Below, one piece after another: positions 60,040 through 64,000 of a DNA stretch of 64,000 nucleotides; the first letter of the stretch is position 1; every line of letters begins with the position of its first letter. The DNA is taken from contig JODU01000011.1 of the NCBI GenBank assembly GCA_000720845.1, positions 259,899 to 323,898 on the forward strand. Reading direction: 5' to 3'. This DNA is from Kitasatospora aureofaciens (GTDB lineage: Bacteria > Actinomycetota > Actinomycetes > Streptomycetales > Streptomycetaceae). Position numbers and translations under genes: made by a program. Below the pieces are notes generated by a model, which ran no database searches, had not been told where the DNA came from, and saw nothing but the letters and a program-made list of their open reading frames with translations.

Positions 60040-63000
60040 TCAGTTCTGAAAAAAGAAATGATGGTCTCCGCCGGGTTTGTCCAGCGCCCGGTAACGCTCC
60101 ATTGTGCCGTACCCTTCCTGGGTATTGTCCCATCCAAAGTTGACGAGGTTCCGACTTCGCTCCTCCGGAGTCATCCCCTTGGGGGCACCCGCATGGAAGT
60201 GAGGCCCGGCCGGGTCGTGAGTGTGCTCCACGATCACGCGAGATCCGCTGTCCGTTTCGAATTGCCGAAAGTTTCCCCAGTGCGTCGGGTCCTTCGAATA
60301 GACATAACCCGGCATGTTCTTGTACTTCTTGTCACCCATGACGAGCCACTCAGCGTCTGGCGTGGACCCGTGCGGGACGCCAGCGACCTCAAAGGCCGCC
60401 TTCTCCGCATCAGCCCTGCTACTGAACGGATTCCCACGCTCCCCCAGAGGGTAATCCGGGGCGAGACCGAGGACGTCCGTTTCTATCAACGGGTTACGGA
60501 CATAGGTGAAAGGGTTCGGAGCCGGAGAAAGACCCAGCGGGTCAGAAGTGACGTATCTACCGGTTTCCGGGTCGTAGTGCCGGAAGTAGTTGTAGTGGAG
60601 TCCGGACTCGGGGTCGTAGTACTGGCCCGGCCACCGGAGAGGCGTATAGGCGCTGCTCTCCTTAGGCCAGGCAGTGACCCCCCAAAGGGTGCTCCGGGCA
60701 CGCCACGCCACCGTGCCTGATTCGTCCACGAGATCGGTGGGGGTACCTATGCCGTCGGTGACGATGGCGAAGAAGCGAGAATCGATCTCCTTCTGAGGCA
60801 CACGGGCGACGCTGAGGCGCTCCGCCTGTGCGACGACCTGCTGCCCCCGGTGGTCCCAGGTCAGTGTGACCTGGCGCGAGGCGGCGGGGGCCACCGTCGT
60901 CTGCTCACACAGTTTCGACGCGTCCCAGGTGAAGTCCACTCGCTCGACGACGGTCTTCCCGTCCGCTGCCATGCACGACTTGGCGGTGCGGCGACCCAAC
61001 GGGTCGTACTCATACCGCCAGAGCGTGCCGTCCGGGGTCGTGACTGAGGTAAGGCGATCCTCTACGTCCCAGACGTACCGCCAAGTGTCTCTTCGGCCGG
61101 ACAGATGCGTTTTCTGGCGCACGACGATCCGACCGAGCGCATCGTGCCGGTATCTCACGCGTCCGGCCCTCAAGAGGCGTGAGCCCCTGTAGACGCGCTC
61201 GCCCAGCGCGTCCTCACCCGGGTGGCCTTCCGGCCAGGACGCTGACATCTGGTTACCAGCGCCGTCGTAGGCGTACCGCTCAGTCCACTGATGGGCGTGG
61301 ACCGCCGTGACCCGTCCCACCGGGTCGAGTCGGAACCGGCGCGGGCCGGCATGTCGGTCGTCCACGGCGCTGATGCAGCCGTCCGCGCGGTAGGTGAACA
61401 CGCGGTGCCGCACCGCCGCGTCCTGTGCCGTCACATTTTGACGCACCAACCTCCCGGAGGCGTCGTACTCGTGAGCGAAGGCCAGGTCTGTGTCGCGGAT
61501 GTGGCGGGTGAGTTCTCGGCCGACTTCATCGAAGGTGAAGTTGATTTCTCGGCCTGCGAACACCATGGCGGTGCGGTTGCCCAAGGCGTCGTACCGCCAC
61601 GTGCTTCGTACTCCGCCGGGGGTCTCACGACCCGTGCGCCGCCCCACGACGTCGTAGTCGTACGTGAGAGCGCGCCCGTTGACGAACTCTTGAAGCAGTC
61701 GGCCTTGCCCGTCGTATCGGCGCTCGAGCGTGGTTCCCGGGCTGACCGCTTGCACCAGTCGGCCCGCGGGATCGTAGGCGTATGTCGTGACAAGGCCGTC
61801 GGCGTCCTTCCGTACCATCTGGCCCATCGCGTCACGCTCGAAACGAATCCTCTGGCCCTGCGCGTGGTGGCGGGAGACGAGCCGGGACGCCGCATCGTAT
61901 GTGTAGTTGAGCGTCTGGCCGTCGAATCCGGTCTCCGCAATCAGTCTGCCGGCCGCGTCGTACTCGTACCGCCACGTGAGGCCACTGGGTCCGGTTACGC
62001 GTGTGACGCGCAGACCGGCGTCGTGAGCGAACTCGTAGCGGGCACCATCGGGTGTGGTTCGAGCGGTCAGCAAGTCGAAGTGTGTGAACTCGTAGTGGGT
62101 GACCCCGCCCAACGCATCTGTATGGCTGGTGCAGTTCCCTTCGCCGTCGTACGTCCAGGACTCCGCCGTTCCGTCGGATGCCGTACGGCGTAGCAGACGC
62201 CCTTCCACTGTCCACTCGAAGCGGGTCTGCGCTCCAGTCGGTTCGGTGATGCCGACCGGACGGCCAAAAGCGTCCCGCTCGTAACGAGTGACTCCGCCAT
62301 GAGGGTCGGTGATCTCCAAAGGGAGTCCCGCTCGGTCACATCGGACGGCGGTGACGTGTCCCAGCGGATCAGCCACGGACGTGAGCCGCCCCGCTTCGTC
62401 ATAGGTGAAATAGGTGGCGTTTCCCGCTCGGTCGACCTCCGCCGTCCGATTTCCCCGCTCGTCATACAGATGCTGTTGCACCAGGTCGTCGGCCCCCACG
62501 AGTCGCTCCATAAGGGACAACTCGTTGTATTCCGCCCGAATTACACGGCCGTCGGGGCGCAGGACTCGGATGGGCTGGCCGTTCTCGTTGTTCTCCAATC
62601 GCGTCACATGGTTCAGAGCGTCCGTCCAGGAGACGACATGATGATGGTCGTCGTAACCGGTGCGTTGTACGTGACCCAGGGCATCAATCTCGGCCACCAC
62701 TTGGCACCTGTCATTGACGACGAATCGACTGGCCGCACCCTCAGCGGTCGTGAGCGTGGTGACGTGGCAACCGGGCCACTCGGGATCGGAACCGCCGTAG
62801 TCGAGACTCAGGGCGAAATGGCCTGCCTCGCCGCCTGCTGTGACGCAGCGGTCACTGTCGTCGTAGGCATAGGCGTATGTGTGACCGTTCGTGTCCGTCC
62901 ACGAGGTGAGGCGCAGTCTTTCGTCGTACGAAAAGCGAAGGGGGAGCCCGGAGGAGTTGATGGTTTCGGTGAGGTTGCCGTCGCTGTACTCATAGCGCTT

Positions 63001-64000
63001 TATCACGAGGTCCGAGCCGTCTGCCGCGGCACCGGCCAGGCTCAGCTCCGTGATCCGGCCGGACGAGGTCGTCACGTTCACGTGATAGCCGGCGGAATGA
63101 CGAATCGAGAGAGGGGTGCCGTACGGGTCGTGTTCGAACGTGATCGTGTTCTGGTTGCGGTCAGTGATGTATGAGAGCAGGGCGATGCAGTCCGCCCTCG
63201 GAGAGGAGAAGTGGCGGAATTGACCGGTCAGCGGGTCTTCGACCCGGTAACCCCCGTCCTTCAGTCGCATGAGCGGCTGTCGGGGCCCAGTCGAAGGCAA
63301 CACAGGAATCCCGACCTCGGGGTGGGGGTACTCCAGTAGGAGCCCGTCCTCGGTGACTAGGATGATGCCTTCTTCATCGACCTCCAGGCGCTGGTCGACG
63401 GTGGAGGCCCAGGTTGGTCCGAACCACCATCCGCATCGGTAGTCGGAGGCGACTCGACGCGTGAACGTCAGGGGCAGCAGTCCCGGCAGCGTCACATCTG
63501 TCTGCGGCAGGTACATCGCCCCCGTGGCCATGTCGATGGGGTCGCTGCCCTTGGAACGAACGACGGATTTCACACGGTTGTAAGCGCCCTTCGCACCGTC
63601 AACGACCATCCCTCGTGCGTTCTTGCCCAGGCCACGAAGGGCCAGCCCCATTCCCTTGAGGCCGCCCTTGATCCCCTTCATGGCCGCCATGCCGCCCTTG
63701 AGGCCCTTGGCCAGTCCGCCGAGGGTGGTGAGGCCCTTCATGCCGGGTATGCAGTCCAGGGCCGCGAATCCGACGTCCCACAGGGATGCCTGGCCCTTGC
63801 GATATTTGTTGAGCGTGTCCGCGAGGACGACGAGGGCGGCGACGAGGACGATCGCGCCGAGGATCGGGCCGCCGATGATCATCGCGACGATGCCGACGAC
63901 GGCGACGACGACCTTGCAGACCGCGACGATGGTGTCCCAGTTGTCGGAGAACCAGTCCCCGACGTCCTCCCACCACGACCGGTTCTGGATGCCGGCGTCG
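60040..64000 (-). CDS. Rhs/YD-repeat polymorphic toxin, N-terminus cut by window edge
   Basis: The frame is open through base 64000, so the N-terminus is missing (at least 1,319 residues visible). Two hydrophobic stretches near 63780-63930 may cross the membrane. The DPIDMATGAMYLPQTDV block near 63535 opens the Rhs shell, and many YD repeats (YDEAGRL, YDAAGRL, YDPAGRL) run to about 60900. The Rhs core ends near 60540 with HYDPETGRYVTSDPLGL and then TDVLGL at 60461-60476. The last 140 residues are the toxin tip: VIVEHTHDPAGPHFHAG and DHHFFFQN give a Glu-His and His pattern like HNH/EndoVII EHHH nuclease toxins (tentative). Base composition is less GC-rich than around it, as in transferred genes. 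Confidence 0.9.
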   Translation of the reverse strand, partial: DAGIQNRSWWEDVGDWFSDNWDTIVAVCKVVVAVVGIVAMIIGGPILGAIVLVAALVVLADTLNKYRKGQASLWDVGFAALDCIPGMKGLTTLGGLAKGLKGGMAAMKGIKGGLKGMGLALRGLGKNARGMVVDGAKGAYNRVKSVVRSKGSDPIDMATGAMYLPQTDVTLPGLLPLTFTRRVASDYRCGWWFGPTWASTVDQRLEVDEEGIILVTEDGLLLEYPHPEVGIPVLPSTGPRQPLMRLKDGGYRVEDPLTGQFRHFSSPRADCIALLSYITDRNQNTITFEHDPYGTPLSIRHSAGYHVNVTTSSGRITELSLAGAAADGSDLVIKRYEYSDGNLTETINSSGLPLRFSYDERLRLTSWTDTNGHTYAYAYDDSDRCVTAGGEAGHFALSLDYGGSDPEWPGCHVTTLTTAEGAASRFVVNDRCQVVAEIDALGHVQRTGYDDHHHVVSWTDALNHVTRLENNENGQPIRVLRPDGRVIRAEYNELSLMERLVGADDLVQQHLYDERGNRTAEVDRAGNATYFTYDEAGRLTSVADPLGHVTAVRCDRAGLPLEITDPHGGVTRYERDAFGRPVGITEPTGAQTRFEWTVEGRLLRRTASDGTAESWTYDGEGNCTSHTDALGGVTHYEFTHFDLLTARTTPDGARYEFAHDAGLRVTRVTGPSGLTWRYEYDAAGRLIAETGFDGQTLNYTYDAASRLVSRHHAQGQRIRFERDAMGQMVRKDADGLVTTYAYDPAGRLVQAVSPGTTLERRYDGQGRLLQEFVNGRALTYDYDVVGRRTGRETPGGVRSTWRYDALGNRTAMVFAGREINFTFDEVGRELTRHIRDTDLAFAHEYDASGRLVRQNVTAQDAAVRHRVFTYRADGCISAVDDRHAGPRRFRLDPVGRVTAVHAHQWTERYAYDGAGNQMSASWPEGHPGEDALGERVYRGSRLLRAGRVRYRHDALGRIVVRQKTHLSGRRDTWRYVWDVEDRLTSVTTPDGTLWRYEYDPLGRRTAKSCMAADGKTVVERVDFTWDASKLCEQTTVAPAASRQVTLTWDHRGQQVVAQAERLSVARVPQKEIDSRFFAIVTDGIGTPTDLVDESGTVAWRARSTLWGVTAWPKESSAYTPLRWPGQYYDPESGLHYNYFRHYDPETGRYVTSDPLGLSPAPNPFTYVRNPLIETDVLGLAPDYPLGERGNPFSSRADAEKAAFEVAGVPHGSTPDAEWLVMGDKKYKNMPGYVYSKDPTHWGNFRQFETDSGSRVIVEHTHDPAGPHFHAGAPKGMTPEERSRNLVNFGWDNTQEGYGTMERYRALDKPGGDHHFFFQN

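Noticed and set aside
60900..63000. Many similar short segments that could be read as an array of repeats
   Set aside because: They are diverged YD repeats inside one protein; spacing and sequence are not those of CRISPR or a DNA satellite.

Overview
The window is high-GC actinobacterial chromosome and almost certainly Streptomyces. The evidence is the bldM-whiD developmental pair, a sigma-BldN-type promoter, GTG starts, 4-nt GTGA gene overlaps and CIRCE-controlled groES-groEL1. Gene order matches my memory of the S. coelicolor groES/bldM/S10-operon region. No rRNA, tRNA, CRISPR array, insertion sequence or prophage was seen.

Left third (1-16.7 kb): a partial glpD; a nucleotide-sugar dehydrogenase homologue that has lost its catalytic residues; a 31-residue basic peptide ORF between strong hairpins; guaB3 and guaB (GMP synthesis branch); the ECF sigma factor sigD; the divergent sporulation regulators bldM and whiD; LysR, MOSC, SDR and unknown genes; groEL1-groES with two CIRCE operators; and two tandem polysaccharide deacetylase lipoproteins.

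Middle (16.7-42.5 kb): a THUMP-like methyltransferase; an ECF42 sigma factor with its DGPF partner; LCP and LacI genes; the tsaD-rimI-tsaB and tsaE genes for tRNA t6A37; a hydrolase; alr; acpS; an XRE-cupin regulator; the NAD(P)HX repair enzyme; glmS and glmM (UDP-GlcNAc precursors); coaA; a DUF389 protein; rplM-rpsI; membrane proteins; and truA. The order alr-tsaE-tsaB-rimI-tsaD-groES-groEL-(whiB)-sigD-guaB-guaB3 is shared with Mycobacterium tuberculosis (from memory), so this is an old actinobacterial backbone.

Right third (42.6-59.1 kb): the S10, spc and alpha ribosomal clusters on the minus strand, from rpsJ to rplQ, with secY, adk, map, infA and rpoA. Large gaps with strong hairpins divide them into transcription blocks. 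rpsD is not in its usual place. At the right edge (59.6-64 kb) is an Rhs/YD-repeat polymorphic toxin with a C-terminal nuclease-like tip and a small adjacent gene that is the likely immunity protein; the toxin gene runs off the window.

The points most worth checking are the Rhs toxin-immunity pair with an apparently new immunity protein, the inactive-looking sugar dehydrogenase, a degenerate L,D-transpeptidase-like protein, a palindrome-controlled 63-residue peptide, a histidine tail on TsaD, a dispersed repeat present three times, and a set of genes that look leaderless.
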